DNA of 24,988 nt from Cudoniella acicularis (Eukaryota; Ascomycota; Leotiomycetes; Helotiales; Helotiaceae), in contig JAAMPI010000824.1 in assembly GCA_013054445.1 (NCBI GenBank), forward strand, positions 1 to 24,988, in the 5' to 3' direction. A model generated the notes under the pieces. It searched no databases. It had not been told where the DNA came from and was given only the letters and a program-made list of their open reading frames with translations. Shown piece after piece: positions 9,318-19,520 of the stretch (positions within the stretch are counted from its first letter, which is position 1; every line of letters starts with the position of its first letter). Both the position numbers and the translations under genes were made by a program.

Positions 9318-11474
9318 CTAGTGGGTGGTAAGCTCTGCGCCTGCTCACCCCACCACCCATCAGCAGTAGCTGAGCATCTGCAATTGTATATTCTAAAATA
9401 TGAGAAGCAATCTTAGTGGGAATAGCAGTCGTGGTAGTGTGGAAGGTATTGGATTTGGTCGACTCCAGCTGGTCGGATGAGTGGTATCATCAATACAAGC
9501 AATAACAACACAGGGATCGTCCGGAGGGCTCAATTGGGGTAAATCAAGTATATTATCAACTGTACAGAATCAAAGATCAGGTCGTCGGGCCACATCTCTA
9601 GACTACAAGTGAGACGTGCCCTAAAGCACGTGCTGGGTGCCATAGTAGCCTCAGGCTGCCAGGCACACACTTCAACAAGGTAAGGGGGACGCGTCAAACC
9701 AGGTCTGTGACAGTGCTTAGCTTTTCCGTACGATCTAAGGACTTTTCGGACCGTATCTGTGCAAAGCTTATAGCTGCTTTTGCTCCATGTGCCAAGGTAT
9801 TTGAGAGTCTCTTTTAGGTGCTTTATTACATGGTGTACAAGTGCTCGGTCGTCGCGATCAGAGGTTTTCTTTAAAAAGGGCTATCAAGGGAGTGTTTTAA
9901 ACCTAGTTCTATCCTGCTCCTTATAGCGGTTGATAAAGGAGGATATCGTAGAGTAGGAGCGACAAAAGAGACAGTATATAGACTCGATAGATTCCCTAGT
10001 ATTATATCTCCCCTAAATCTTAGTTCTATTCTCGGGTATGAGCTCTTTTCGTGAGGTTTTTCATACTCGGCCGATAGTAATATGTTTTTTTCAAAGTGAG
10101 GATATTTATTTTGTGTGTTTAATAGGGTGGAGAGGGGCTATTTAGCGAATCAGCTATGCCAAAAAAGGCTAAAAGAGTAACACACAGACCGTCGAACCGA
10201 TTGTATATTCGACATACGGACCCGGAACTTAGCGGGCATTGGAGCTCGACGAGTCTTTATTGGCCGCTTTGCCCTATACTACTCTCTTAGTATATTATAT
10301 GGAAATATATTTGAAGGGGCGTACCTCTTCCTCTCTTGATTAAGAGGCGTTTGCCTACTAAGTTGGTGCTCCCTCTTGATATACCTAAATTTTTCGAGAA
10401 TCGGCTCCGACCATTTGACAGTCATAGACGAATCCGCAAACCGACTCGCTTCAAGATTGCATCTGTTTATGAGTAACTGCGTGATAGTGGCTGGCCTCAA
10501 TGTATTTAATGTAAGCGTCTCAAACACCGTCTCGAATCCTACGAATAGGAGAGTATCACGATTAGGACAGAAGTATATTATTCTCCTACCTATGACGAGA
10601 CGCTGGTAAACCGATAGGACTGCCCGGCGAGATTCTCTGGAAGTCTGTAGTGCCCCTAATGCCCCTATAGGATCTTTGTCCTCGTAAGAAAATTTAATAT
10701 TAAGGACCCGAGGTTAGTTGCCGTGGCAAGCCTAGAGGGCGATCTTCAGGCACGAGAGGACGTACTCGAATAGAGCGGGAGTCGGGGAAAGAGAACCTCC
10801 AGATGATCCCTCGGATTTCGAAAGGGAGCTCCCGGAACAGGTGAAAACGCTGAGGCCCTTGAGATTCACAAGCTTGGAAAAGACGGGGTTGGATGTGGAG
10901 TTAATTAAAAGGTTGGTCCAAATCGCCCATCTCGAGTCCGTAAACGCTGTCTCGAAACTAGGCAAGACTGCCGTTAATATAGGAAGGAATATATCAGTGA
11001 AAGGTGGTGGGGCAATCAGAAGTAAGTCTAACCACACGTAAGCCATTCCGCTAAAAACGGAACGGCGTTTAACCAATCTCAAGTGCTGATGACTCATCCG
11101 AAAGGTTTAAGTTTGGAAAGTTAAAGCGAGCCAAGACCTCTGTTGCATTTTCCGTATCAAAATCGAGAGTTGCCACTGCATCAAATTTAAAAAGCTTGGT
11201 ATCCCTTCTACTTAATGTATCTGGTAGATATCAGGAAGGAAATATCACATGTGGACACAGGACGGCAAAACATCGCAAAAGAGCAGTGTGGGTCTGACTT
11301 GATGGGCCCTTAAGTGCAAGGGCATAAGATTGACCGAGTTTCGAGTTACCCAAGTTTTCACGTGATTACAGCTGTTCGGTCGTAGGTCATATGATGTAAT
11401 TAGTCAGCCAGTCTGCTCGTCGTAGCTTTAGAATTATTAGGTCCGTTTTACGCTCTCGAATCACAGACATGGCA
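9318..11474. other. 2.1-kb gene-poor, degenerate region
   Basis: No intact gene. A plus frame stays loosely protein-like from about 9840 to 11041 with scattered stops; its open pieces are 10376-10609 and 10841-11041, in the same frame. This suggests an old, mutated ORF such as a transposon. The minus strand over 10732-11097 is also open. No catalytic motif (DDE, RT, integrase, helicase) could be recognised. TA-rich and TAG/TAA-rich composition fits RIP-decayed repeat DNA. Confidence 0.45.
9533..9712. repeat. possible LTR relic
   Basis: The segment starts GGGGTAAATCAAGTATATT and ends TCTGTGACA. This resembles the edges of the LTR at 21243-21429 (CAGGGTAAATCAGGTAGTAT at the start, GTCGTGACA at the end), and the length is similar. 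The middle does not visibly match, so the call is tentative. Confidence 0.25.
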
Positions 11475-12256
11475 TCAAACGATGGCTGATGAGGCGGTGT
11501 AGTCTCCACCAGATCGCACCCCAAAATGCATCACGCAACTCGTCGGCGTAGGCATACTTAGCTCGAAAATAGAACATGGTCCTTGTACAACAACCATCTC
11601 TCGCCTTCCACAGAATTCCTCGCCGCTACCTTGCAGACGAATCATCCCAGGCTTGCCTCGCGAATCAAGGCCTATCCAGTCGCCTGACTCCGTGAATTTG
11701 ACTGAGACCGTTATTGAACATTCGTCATAGCAGAGTCCCGTGGTAATATTTGGTCTGTCGGAGTCGATAATAGCAAGGCTAGACCATGAATAAACATCCG
11801 AGTTCCACCAGACAAGTATCGGATGAGCTCCCGAAGCAACGTTCCATTCCTCCGATACCAGACCGCGTTTGAATTTACAAGGTATCTCCAGTGACAAGTT
11901 CTCTAACAGATATGCACCAAGTACTTGTGCTTGAGTACCAAGGCTTTGTACCAAGGTGGATTGTGGATTTCGGAGAGCTTGAATTAGCTCTGTGTTCGTA
12001 TATGTCTTCCCTGTCCCTCTGTCGTGTATGATATTTTCTAACCGCCAAATGATATCCCTAGGGTCTTGAAAAGTCAGTATAAGATATGGGGGAAATGATT
12101 CCATGGCATGGTCGGAAGAAAATCGAACAGACCTTTGATTGCAGGAGGGCCAATTGCTCGGTACGTATTTGCTGGAATCGACTTCTGCATAAATGCCCCA
12201 AGAGCTCTAGATTGTTCGATTTCGAAGTTGGCAACGTATGGGGCAATTGTGTCCAT
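11475..12256 (-). CDS. hypothetical protein, 2 exons, about 237 aa
   Basis: Exons 12256-12133 and 12064-11475, with a 68-bp intron (GTCTGT donor, branch TACTGAC, TTTCAAG acceptor). The join is in phase and gives 237 codons plus stop. Exon 1 reads MDTIAPYVANFEIEQSRALG then FMQKSIPANTYRAIGPPAIK. Exon 2 continues DPRDIIWRLENIIHD, TELIQALRNPQSTLVQSLGT, SGAHPILVWWNSDVYSWSSL and GDWIGLDSRGKPGMIRLQGS. No signal peptide or membrane helix is obvious. I do not recognise the family. The frame is protein-like upstream of the ATG (NRGFVGAEVTLL) as far as an in-frame TGA, so the true N-terminus may have been longer and since lost. It lies just downstream of the SDR pseudogene on the same strand. Confidence 0.6.
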
Positions 12257-12395
12257 CAGCAGCGTGACCTCTGCGCCAACAAAGCCTCTGTTGGAAATGG
12301 CGCTTCAGAGCCCTTGGGACTCACATGATGCCGCGCTAGCGTTAGCGATTCAGGCATAAATAGCTTGCTCCCTACAGTTAGAATCAATCAAGTCG

Positions 12396-12956
12396 TCAAC
12401 TCCAACCAGACATTGCAACACTTGCGTTACTGATCAAGAAAAGTGCTGCGCCTCTGAACTCTTCTGGCTTCGCTAGCCTTCCGACCATATTTTCAGATTC
12501 CCATATCTCCTTGGTCTCGGGAGACTCTCGGAAGATATCCTCAACCATAGGTGTTATAATATGGCCAGGGCATAGGCTATTTACTCGAATGCCGCCTCTG
12601 CCCTCTCCATCTATCCTTCCCCACTCCATCGCCAAACTTCTTGCTAGCTGAATCACAGCTGCTTTAGAGGAGTTGTATACTGGTGAAACCAGTCCCTTGT
12701 TTGCAATCAGCCCGCTCATGCTTGCGATCAAGAGAATAGATCCCCTGCATTTCCCTGCATTTCCATTGTAGCATCTGCTTCGCTGCCGCAGTGGTAGCGG
12801 TGAGAACACCATTGTAATTGATGTTCATCACGTTTACGATATCGACAGGCGAATGGTCAATGGCAGATTTCACATGATTAACCGCAGCTGCAGCAATCAG
12901 CCCATCCAATCTGCCGTTTCGAGCTGCTATATCAACCATAGCTTCATTAAAGTTAG
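12396..12956 (-). pseudogene. short-chain dehydrogenase/reductase, frameshifted by a 10-bp duplication and N-terminally truncated
   Basis: An acceptor-like TTGCAG precedes 12956, after which the frame reads NFNEAMVDIAARNGRLDGLI, AAAVNH, NVMNINYNGVLTATTAAAKQ. The frame then changes at 12744-12763, where CCTGCATTTC (plus strand) occurs twice in tandem. Past it the other frame continues as a textbook SDR: GSILLIASMSG (catalytic Ser), YNSSK (Y-x-x-x-K), QLARSLAMEWG, GGIRVNSLCPGHIITPM, VGRLAKPEEFRGAALFLISN. The usual TG-x3-G-x-G cofactor exon is absent; upstream lies SIR2-like sequence instead. The usual C-terminal DGG segment is replaced by an early stop at 12396. The family would reduce or oxidise a small substrate with NAD(P)H; this copy cannot. 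Confidence 0.82.
12744..12763. repeat. 10-bp tandem duplication inside the SDR pseudogene
   Basis: CCTGCATTTC is repeated head-to-tail, two perfect copies with no spacer. Ten bases shift the frame by +1, exactly the shift between the two SDR reading frames. It could be slippage or the footprint of an excised transposon. Confidence 0.85.
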
Positions 12957-12977
12957 CTGCAATTTACAGAAGTCACA

Positions 12978-14032
12978 TCACAAAATATTGTCTAGTAATA
13001 ATAAGGAGATATAAAACATATCATTTTCCTTACTTCTGATTGAATCCGAGCCTACAGCGACCGCTAGGCTATGTGTCTCTGTTTGGTCATCTAGTAGTCT
13101 CTTAAGATACCCAACAAGATCCTCGTATCTTGGTCCGTACTTCACCCGTAATAATGGCTGGTAATTCACCGTATTATTATCCCGAATAAGCAAACAATGC
13201 TAATGTGGGTTGTTCTTGTGTCGTTCGCTGGCCCATCTCAAGAGAGTGTCGAAATTTGGATCTTCTAGCCCTGAGCCACAACCAACAAATAGTATAGTTT
13301 TATATTGTAAGAAAGTTTTAAGCATATCCTGTACCCCGTCTGAATTCTTCACGTCGTAGTAATCTGTCGTGTCCAGGACGACCTCGTGTGCGTCATGATG
13401 GCTCCCAAGTATATAGAAGACTCCATTGAGATCTCCACGCTAAAAGTTTGAAACATCGTCCTGGTTTGATCGACCAACATGCTGTACTCCACAGTATTTC
13501 TCAAGAACATCATCGTAATTTGTCGTGAGCAGGGTAGCCCCCCTTTCGTGTAAAGCACGTCGAGAAGAGCAGGATGTCTGATTTCCTGACTTAGACTTCA
13601 AAAAACAGACTCTAACCATGTGGGGAATTGACCTTGTTGCTTCATTTGACTGCTCACGACATTTGCAGTGTCTAGTAGTCCGTCGATTTCTGGATACTCA
13701 AACGCCTCATATGCCTTTCTTGTCCGTCGATTTGATGTGTCCCCGTAGCCTTCATGAACCAAGTAGTCCGGTCCATTTCGTATCAAGTCTATCCATGTGA
13801 TTCGAGACAGAGGCTTCCCAGATATATCTGCGATCACATTGAGCGTGACTCTAGTGCCAATTATGATCGCGAGCCGGTTGTTTTTCAGGTCGTTTCGTAA
13901 TCGTGCCAAGGTTTCCTCTTGGTGTCGCGTAGCCTTACTAGTAGCTTCATCTTGTATTGCTTGTCTTTAATTCTGATTCCTAAGGGGAGCTGCGCTATAC
14001 ATACCAAGTGATTCATCGTATGTTATTATCAT
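12978..14032 (-). pseudogene. SIR2-like domain protein (SIR2_2/NADase-type), RIP-damaged
   Basis: One minus-strand frame from ATG 14032 carries a SIR2-like domain. In order it shows RLRNDLKNNRLAIIIGTRVT, SGKPLSRITWIDLIRNGPDY, GATLLTTNYDDVLEKY (the T-T-N-Y-D signature), LNGVFYILGSHHDAHEVVL, QYKTILFVGCGSGLEDPNFD, TLLRWASERHKNNPH, and YGPRYEDLVGYLKRLLDDQT. Internal stops lie at 13967-13969 (TAA), 13598-13600 (TGA), 13440-13442 (TAG) and 13200-13202 (TAG). A 2-base shift occurs at about 13551. The NAD-binding GAG triplet expected after the first strand reads GTR, two G-to-A changes. The HxHG-type motif also looks altered. SIR2-like domains of this kind are NAD+-degrading effectors in bacterial antiphage systems and occur in fungal STAND-like proteins; the role here is inferred. 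The copy is dead. Confidence 0.8.
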
Positions 14033-14583
14033 AGGAGGAGCGTTGGGGTGGGACTTTGCACAGGCGGGGACAAGGGTGTACGACGTCTGCCAAGACTTCA
14101 ATATCACATATCTCAAGGCGTTGGTCCCTCGTTAAAAGTTGATGATTTCTAATGAGATGCATCAATAGGGTGAGCGGACCTGAGCCGGCCTGAGCAAAGG
14201 CGGCGCGGGCCACATGAGCAAAAGCGCGGACATTCCCGTGGTATAACAATTATTCCAGTAATAATGCGCAAATTCTAAATTTAGCTTAGCTACTCTAAAC
14301 TACTTATCCTTTCCCCGCACAAACTATAAACCCGCGAAAATAGAGTTCAGGATAACGAGTATAAACGATTAGCTTCCTATTCCTTGTATTATGTTAGCGA
14401 TCGATCCTCCGGAGACATGATGAAACGTGCCGGTAGATTAAGTTAATCCAATTCTGTTCCTTCAATATATTATCAGCCGAACCTAGAGATACAACAAACT
14501 AACGACCCTAACTCGAGGAGAAAAAAGAAAATGAAATAAGAGTAGATTCCTACAACTTAGTAAAATACAGCAGAAAGAAATCC
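14033..14583. other. intergenic, no gene seen
   Basis: About 550 bp. The minus frame 14249-14013 has no motif and is closed before the SIR2-like ATG. AT-rich stretches occur near 14280 and 14460. No repeat or RNA is recognised. Confidence 0.5.
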
Positions 14584-14588
14584 AAAAA
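14584..14588 (-). terminator. RNA polymerase III terminator of the 5S gene
   Basis: On the minus strand the 5S sequence ends GTTGTATGT and is followed one base later by TTTTT, the standard Pol III stop signal. Confidence 0.75.
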
Positions 14589-14589
14589 G

Positions 14590-14708
14590 ACATACAACAG
14601 CAGGTATTCGCTGGTGGTCACCCACCCAACTACTAATCTGCCGATCTGAGGCTTGTGTATGGCAGAGCGGACGGGATGCCCAATTCTCCTCAGTCTATGG
14701 TCGTATGT
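14590..14708 (-). rRNA. 5S ribosomal RNA
   Basis: The minus strand reads ACATACGACCATAG at its 5' end and GTTGTATGT at its 3' end, which pair as helix I; the length is exactly 119 nt. Conserved blocks are present: CATCCCGTCCGCTC, ACACAAGCC (the internal control region), and TAGTAGTTGGGTGGGTGACC followed by ACCAGCGAA. A single isolated 5S gene among protein genes is normal in Pezizomycotina, where 5S genes are dispersed rather than placed in the rDNA repeat. Complete ends, box elements, terminator and TATA box argue for a functional copy. The arms around positions 15-30 and 65-75 (GACTGAGGAG / CCTCAGATC) are a variant type rather than the commonest sequence. Confidence 0.93.
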
Positions 14709-14732
14709 ACCAGAATTTGGCATATTTTCACC

Positions 14733-14738
14733 TATATA
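14733..14738 (-). promoter_or_regulatory. TATA box of the 5S rRNA gene
   Basis: TATATA lies 25-30 bp upstream of the 5S start on the minus strand. Neurospora 5S genes need a TATA element at about -29, so position and sequence fit. Confidence 0.65.
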
Positions 14739-15079
14739 GTGCGTGGTGCAATAATGGGGACGGAAAGAAGAAAAGGGGTAAAGGGTTCGCGACCTTCCCG
14801 CCTCAGTAAACGAAAAGAATGTCGCGTTGTCGATAACAATCAAAAGATGTCGTATAGTTATAGTTAATAATTCAAGATATCGAGATAGAGACTCCCCCTC
14901 CCCCCAAAACAAAGTCTAATGCAAGGCCTTTTTACAAAAGCTTCACAATTACTATACCTTTTCAGTAGCAACTGTATATTTATGGCCCATCTGCGAGTAC
15001 CCGCATATCACATGATGCCATATTACAAGGCCCAATGCCCTGCAGTAGGAGTCTCTTTGTTGTCAATGTTCAAGCCTTC
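14739..15079. other. intergenic, no gene seen
   Basis: About 340 bp between the 5S promoter and the 3' end of the membrane-protein gene. It includes a C-rich run (CTCCCCCTCCCCCC, about 14891). Open frames across 14919-15280 overlap the last exon of the next gene and are shadows. Confidence 0.5.
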
Positions 15080-16367
15080 TTACATAGAGCCAAGACGAAT
15101 GTCGCTCGATTTGCCGCTCGACGACGAGAGAAGGTGCGTGAGCGAGCTTCGAATTTTCGAGAAGAAGTGATTGCGTGTGGCGCTCTCCTGGATAGGATGG
15201 AGGGTGGGGAGACACGCGCTCAACACACCGACATTGGTCTCAATAATGGTCCAGTAGAAGACTGGCGCGTAGATCCCTAAGACTTATGTCAGCGTTTCAT
15301 GTTCTGGCCACCATTGAATGTTTGATTTAAAACAACGTACAAGTAGTGTCCGCTTCGGGGGAATCATTGAGGACGTTGTAGACTTGAGTCAAAAAGTGGA
15401 TTCGAATGATGCCGACGATACTGACTAAACCACCGAGGAGGAAGATGCATGGGATCATGATCTTTCGCGAAAAGGGCATTTGCAGCTGCTTAATTTTGTA
15501 GATTGGTAGGAAGAGGACTAGAACTAGCGCACAAGTGAGTTTTTGTTCGACAGAGACGTACCAAGGCGCCTTTGGTATACTTACAATCTGTGGCGACATC
15601 TGTGGCTAAGGCAGTGGTGAAGAGTGTCTCCTGGTTGACGCAGGTGAACTGGAGGTTGAAGTCCCATTGCGAGGCAATCGGCGTACACGAGACTAGAGTA
15701 TCAGCTGAGTATCAGAAACACATCATCACGAAGGGAAAGACATACACATGAGCGCAAATGTAAACGCTATCGTCCAGGCGATTACAAGTCCAACCAAAAT
15801 CCAGGCTATTGTCTTGAATCTTGGAGTTACGAAAATCCGCTTATACATCAGAAGCACGCTGATCTTGGTCATTCCGACCGCCGGCCATGTTAGTAGCTCG
15901 AGCGCGTATGTTGTCTGCGTATGTACAATCAATTATCATGGAACCATCGCGTCGCATACATAGGGGTACTTACCTTGCCAAAGATGACGATGGCTTCAGG
16001 ATTGAGAGGGTTCCCGTCATCGTCGTATTGTGCATGGGTCCCAAGACCGCCGAGTTGGGTCACTGATGAGTTGCAGCTTGTCAGAGTGCTGGTGGACCGA
16101 GAGGTTCATACCGTAGCTTACTAATAAGAATGTCTATCGTGACACCAATCCCAAGTATCTAGAAATCCCCATGTGTTAGAAAGCATAACATCAATGGCCT
16201 CAGATGGTAGGATATCGTACCAGGGCTACGAGAATGGTCCAGTCATCAGATTCAAACTTCTGGCCTTTGATTCGGCGAGCCTGAAATCGAAGCACGACGG
16301 CTACAATAACGATAATGGAGAAGGCAATGCCTAAGCCCCATATCGTCGGCTGTTGGCTTTGAGCCAT
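15080..16367 (-). CDS. integral membrane protein, fungal rhodopsin-domain (PTH11/SAT4-like), 7 exons, 309 aa
   Basis: Exons on the minus strand: 16367-16221, 16158-16122, 16062-15974, 15914-15746, 15692-15585, 15523-15341 and 15276-15080. The introns are 53-64 bp, all GT-AG and in phase, giving 309 codons plus TAA. Successive hydrophobic helices are visible: GLGIAFSIIVIVAVVLRF; DDWTILVAL; YALELLTWPAVGMTKISVLL with YKRIF; IAWILVGLVIAWTIAFTFAL; ATDFLVLFLPIYKI; IPCIFLLGGLVSIVGIIRIH; and YAPVFYWTIIETNVGVLSAC. The F-x-x-D-D-W after helix 1, the YKRIF loop, the C-x-P-I-A-x-x-W-D segment and the final ETNVGVLSACLPTL-x-P-I are hallmarks of the fungal rhodopsin domain. A Ser-rich cytoplasmic tail follows. 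It is probably a plasma-membrane protein with a possible G-protein-coupled-receptor-like role; the ligand is unknown. The N-terminus is short for the family (no CFEM domain). Confidence 0.93.
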
Positions 16368-17416
16368 GTTGACGCTCTTGAAGGGGGACGCAAAGACTTT
16401 TCTGAAAAGGGAGTAAATGGATATACTGTGAGAACAGCAAAGAAAGTGACCCTCCTGGACAAGTTGAATTGTGCAGTAGAGATCTATGTAGCGACAAGAC
16501 TATTTAAAATGGCGCCGCTGCATGAAAAGCCTTATTGGATATGAGCAGTAAAGATGTCAATGAATGCGACGACAGCCTGATGGGTAGGGATATATCTATT
16601 GTATGATCTAAGAAGATTCTAAACTAAAGAGAAAGGTGAAGAAGGGGACTAGAACTATATACAGGGGCTTGTTGGAAGTAAGCAATGACTGGATACGCTG
16701 ATAGCATCCTTATGTTGTGTAACCTTTGCATAGTATCTCAGCCAGCTGTGTTGTGACATTAGTTCTGGGACTACTCGCAGGGGGGCGTGCGTGGTGGTGG
16801 TGGGCGGCCTCAGACCAATAGGTAGAGTCACATTTATTTATTATATCACTCTTCGTAATATTTACCAATATTTATTAATATAAACATAATGTTAGTTATA
16901 AACATATTAGGAAGCAGTAATTAAAAAACCCTTTCCCAGCCCCATTGCATGTTGCTGGAAATGACAAGGATGCGAACGGGTAATCGTACAGCCTGCCCTA
17001 CAATTGGCTAGGTGCTAACGCTGGCATTCTGTAAGTGCAAGTTGGAGACTGTTGATCGCTACCTAAGTACGTGATAGAAGGCGAGGCGTTAGCGCTGTGT
17101 GTCCCAAAGGGGAACGGGTTTGGCCGCTTTACTGTGACCTTAACCTTACCGCCTACCGCCGCTAATATTGGTGTTGCAGGGTAACTGCAGCTCTTGAAAC
17201 CTGTTCAAGAACATGCACAACTGCCACAATCACCTTCCGCCAGCCAGGAGTCTCATTCGACATTATCTGTCTATTAAATGATACGGTACTATTCCCCTGC
17301 GTACACGCATTTGACGTGATAGCTTTACCCGCATGCGATCCATGTCGCCCACCCTCAGTTGAATTTGCAGACGAGCTTGATCACGATCTATCAAGAAGGC
17401 TCGTACTGTAAAGTTT
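16368..17416. other. divergent intergenic region
   Basis: About 1.05 kb between the divergent membrane-protein and P450 starts, so it holds both promoters. An AT-rich block (16835-16915) contains repeated ATTTATTA/ATATTTA motifs. No ORF with a motif, RNA or repeat unit is seen. A small plus frame at 16353-16544 overlaps the membrane-protein start and is a shadow. Confidence 0.5.
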
Positions 17417-19215
17417 ATGGGTGCTCCTAGCATGTGGCTTGAGATCATTGTCCTCGTAGGAGCGACATGGGCAATCACAACAATCGTCAACAGCTTTTAC
17501 CAGTCAAAGACTGGTTTGCCGAGGGTTGGTATAAACCCAGGACCTTTCTTCCTGCGCACTTGGTGGGCTCGATGGAAATGGTATAAACGTGGACACGAAG
17601 ACGTAATTCGGAAATATGAACAGGTACCGCAATGTGATAGCCCACGCCTGCGAAGTGCTCTACTGATCAAGTTCTAAAAAAGTCCAAAAACACGAATTAT
17701 GTCATCCAAACGTTGATGGGCGATACTGTCGTGCTCGCTCCCAAGTTCCTCAATGAGCTCAACATGCTTCCCGAGTCCAAGTTGAGCTCGACTGCGGCCT
17801 TAGTGGATAGCGTAATGGGTCAATACAACGGCGTGGATCTCCTTTTGCAAGACCATTTGACCTCCGATATCTGCAGGGGCCCTTTCATGAGAAACCTACG
17901 TAAGATCGCCAAAAAACGATGGGAATACTGTTTTAAAAGCTGATTTAACAGCGACGTTTGTTCCGCGAATGGATCAAGAACTTAATGCGGTCATGGCGGA
18001 ACAGCTTGGCCAGAGTACGGTTGAGAGTGAGTTGCATGATATTGAGCACCAATATGACATTAATTGACTGACTTCATGAATCGCACATCAGGTCCAGTAG
18101 TCTGCATCGCCTACGAGCTCTTCTTCTCCTTCATTCACCGCATTTCATCCTTGGTTTTTGTCGGCAAGGCATACTGCTACAATTCGATTTGGACGAGTGC
18201 CGTGACAGCCTTGCCCATCGATGTCGAAATCACCAAGTTCCTCCTGCTGCCATTTCCAAATTTTCTTCGACGCTTCATTGCACCACTGATCCCACAACGG
18301 AACCGTATATTCAGCAATCGCGCTGCGGTGCGCGACCTTCTCTTTCCCCCATCGGAAAAGATTACGGTCAAAGAAGAGCCCAGTGTGATGAAGTTGCTTA
18401 TTGAAAGTGGGAAGGATACAAATTCAGGCAGCATAACAGCTAGACTTCTGCTCTTAACGGCGGCTGCGGTAAGACTATGTCGGCAAGGGCAAGTAAGATC
18501 CGTGGCTGACAGCGTGACATCCTCAGCTTCACACATCGTCCATGGCGATAACACACGCGATATTCGATCTCTGCGCCATGCCAGAATACGTCGAGCCTTG
18601 CGGTCCGAAGTGCAAAGGGCGCTCGCCCAAGACAATGGAGAATGGCAACTCTCGACCATCAAGAAACTTCGTCGGCTGGACAGTTTCCTGAAGGAATCCC
18701 AGCGTGTGAATCAATCCACATTTCGTAAGCAACGTGGTGCTCCACTTGAGGTACCGTTAGTTCGTTAACTGATTAATTATCTAGTCGGTTTCGATCGCAA
18801 GGTCGTGTCTCCTATCAAGCTGTCCGACGGCAAGACTGTCCTCCCACGTGGAGCCTCGATCGTCATCCCTGGAGGGCCCATGTCACGCGACTCAACATTC
18901 TACGACAATCCGCAGCACTTTGACGGTCTCCGCTTCTATCGCCCAGACGAGGATGACATAGGCTCTACGAATACACAACAGGACTACACGGGCATCGAGC
19001 CAGGCAATCTCTCATGGGGCAATGGCAGGTTCACCTGCCCGGGGCGATGGTATGCAGCCGCCATGATCAAGCTGATCGTGGCGAACCTACTGCTCGACTA
19101 TGACATTTCGTTTCCTCCCGACCAGACGGAACGGCCGCCGAACGTGAAGTATGACACTGAGGTGCACCCGGATTTCGAGCAGAAGATTGTTTTGAAGAAG
19201 AGGCGTGGCGCCTGA
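17417..19215 (+). pseudogene. cytochrome P450 (CYP68/ent-kaurene-oxidase-like), 6 exons, one-base frameshift
   Basis: Exons 17417-17623, 17683-17899, 17952-18026, 18092-18468, 18527-18724 and 18785-19215. The introns are 52-65 bp. The model encodes about 501 residues apart from one lesion. The N-terminus has an ER anchor (WLEIIVLVGATWAITTIV) and the family stretch VGINPGPFFLRTWW, then YKRGHEDVIRKYEQ. The middle contains the FVGKAYC region. The I helix spans the fourth splice (LLLLTAAA + LHTSSMAITHAIFDLC). The K helix is ESQR, the PERF-like site FDGLRFYRPDE, and the heme loop WGNGRFTCPGRW with the ligand Cys. In exon 5, at about 18597-18599 (GAGCCTTGCGG), one base is missing: EYVEP lies in one frame and LRSEVQRALAQD in the next, and exon length 198 instead of 199 confirms it. 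All splice sites and motifs are otherwise intact, so the loss is very recent or a sequencing error. Intron 2 could alternatively end at 17939. Confidence 0.88.
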
Positions 19216-19520
19216 TTGGACTCGTCGGCGGCTGTTAACTGCATATTAGCCAAATGGAAGTTATGAAACCGGATTCTCTAACAAAAGCCTACGTCTAATA
19301 TTATTAAAAGTTTGATCTCACTTGCTCATGACACAGGGGATTAGAAAATAGTGTACACGGGTTAACAAATAGCCACTATAATTCCAAATGATAACTATGT
19401 AATATTCTGCGTTTAATGTCATTATCCGCCAGTCTACACAGACATGGGCGAAAGCTGAACTTGGACGTCCCAAGAGAACTTCAGGAGATCATCGACTTGT
19501 CGAGACTCGATCCATCGAAT
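19216..19520. other. convergent intergenic region
   Basis: About 305 bp between the P450 stop and the SDR stop on opposite strands. It presumably holds both 3' untranslated regions. Nothing further is seen. Confidence 0.5.

Noticed and set aside
10732..11097. 121-codon minus frame as a membrane protein
   Set aside because: Hydrophobicity comes from reading the opposite strand of a Lys/Glu-rich plus frame; no start context or conserved motif.
18177..18662. 161-codon minus frame inside the P450
   Set aside because: Shadow of P450 exons 4-5, which carry clear P450 motifs on the plus strand.
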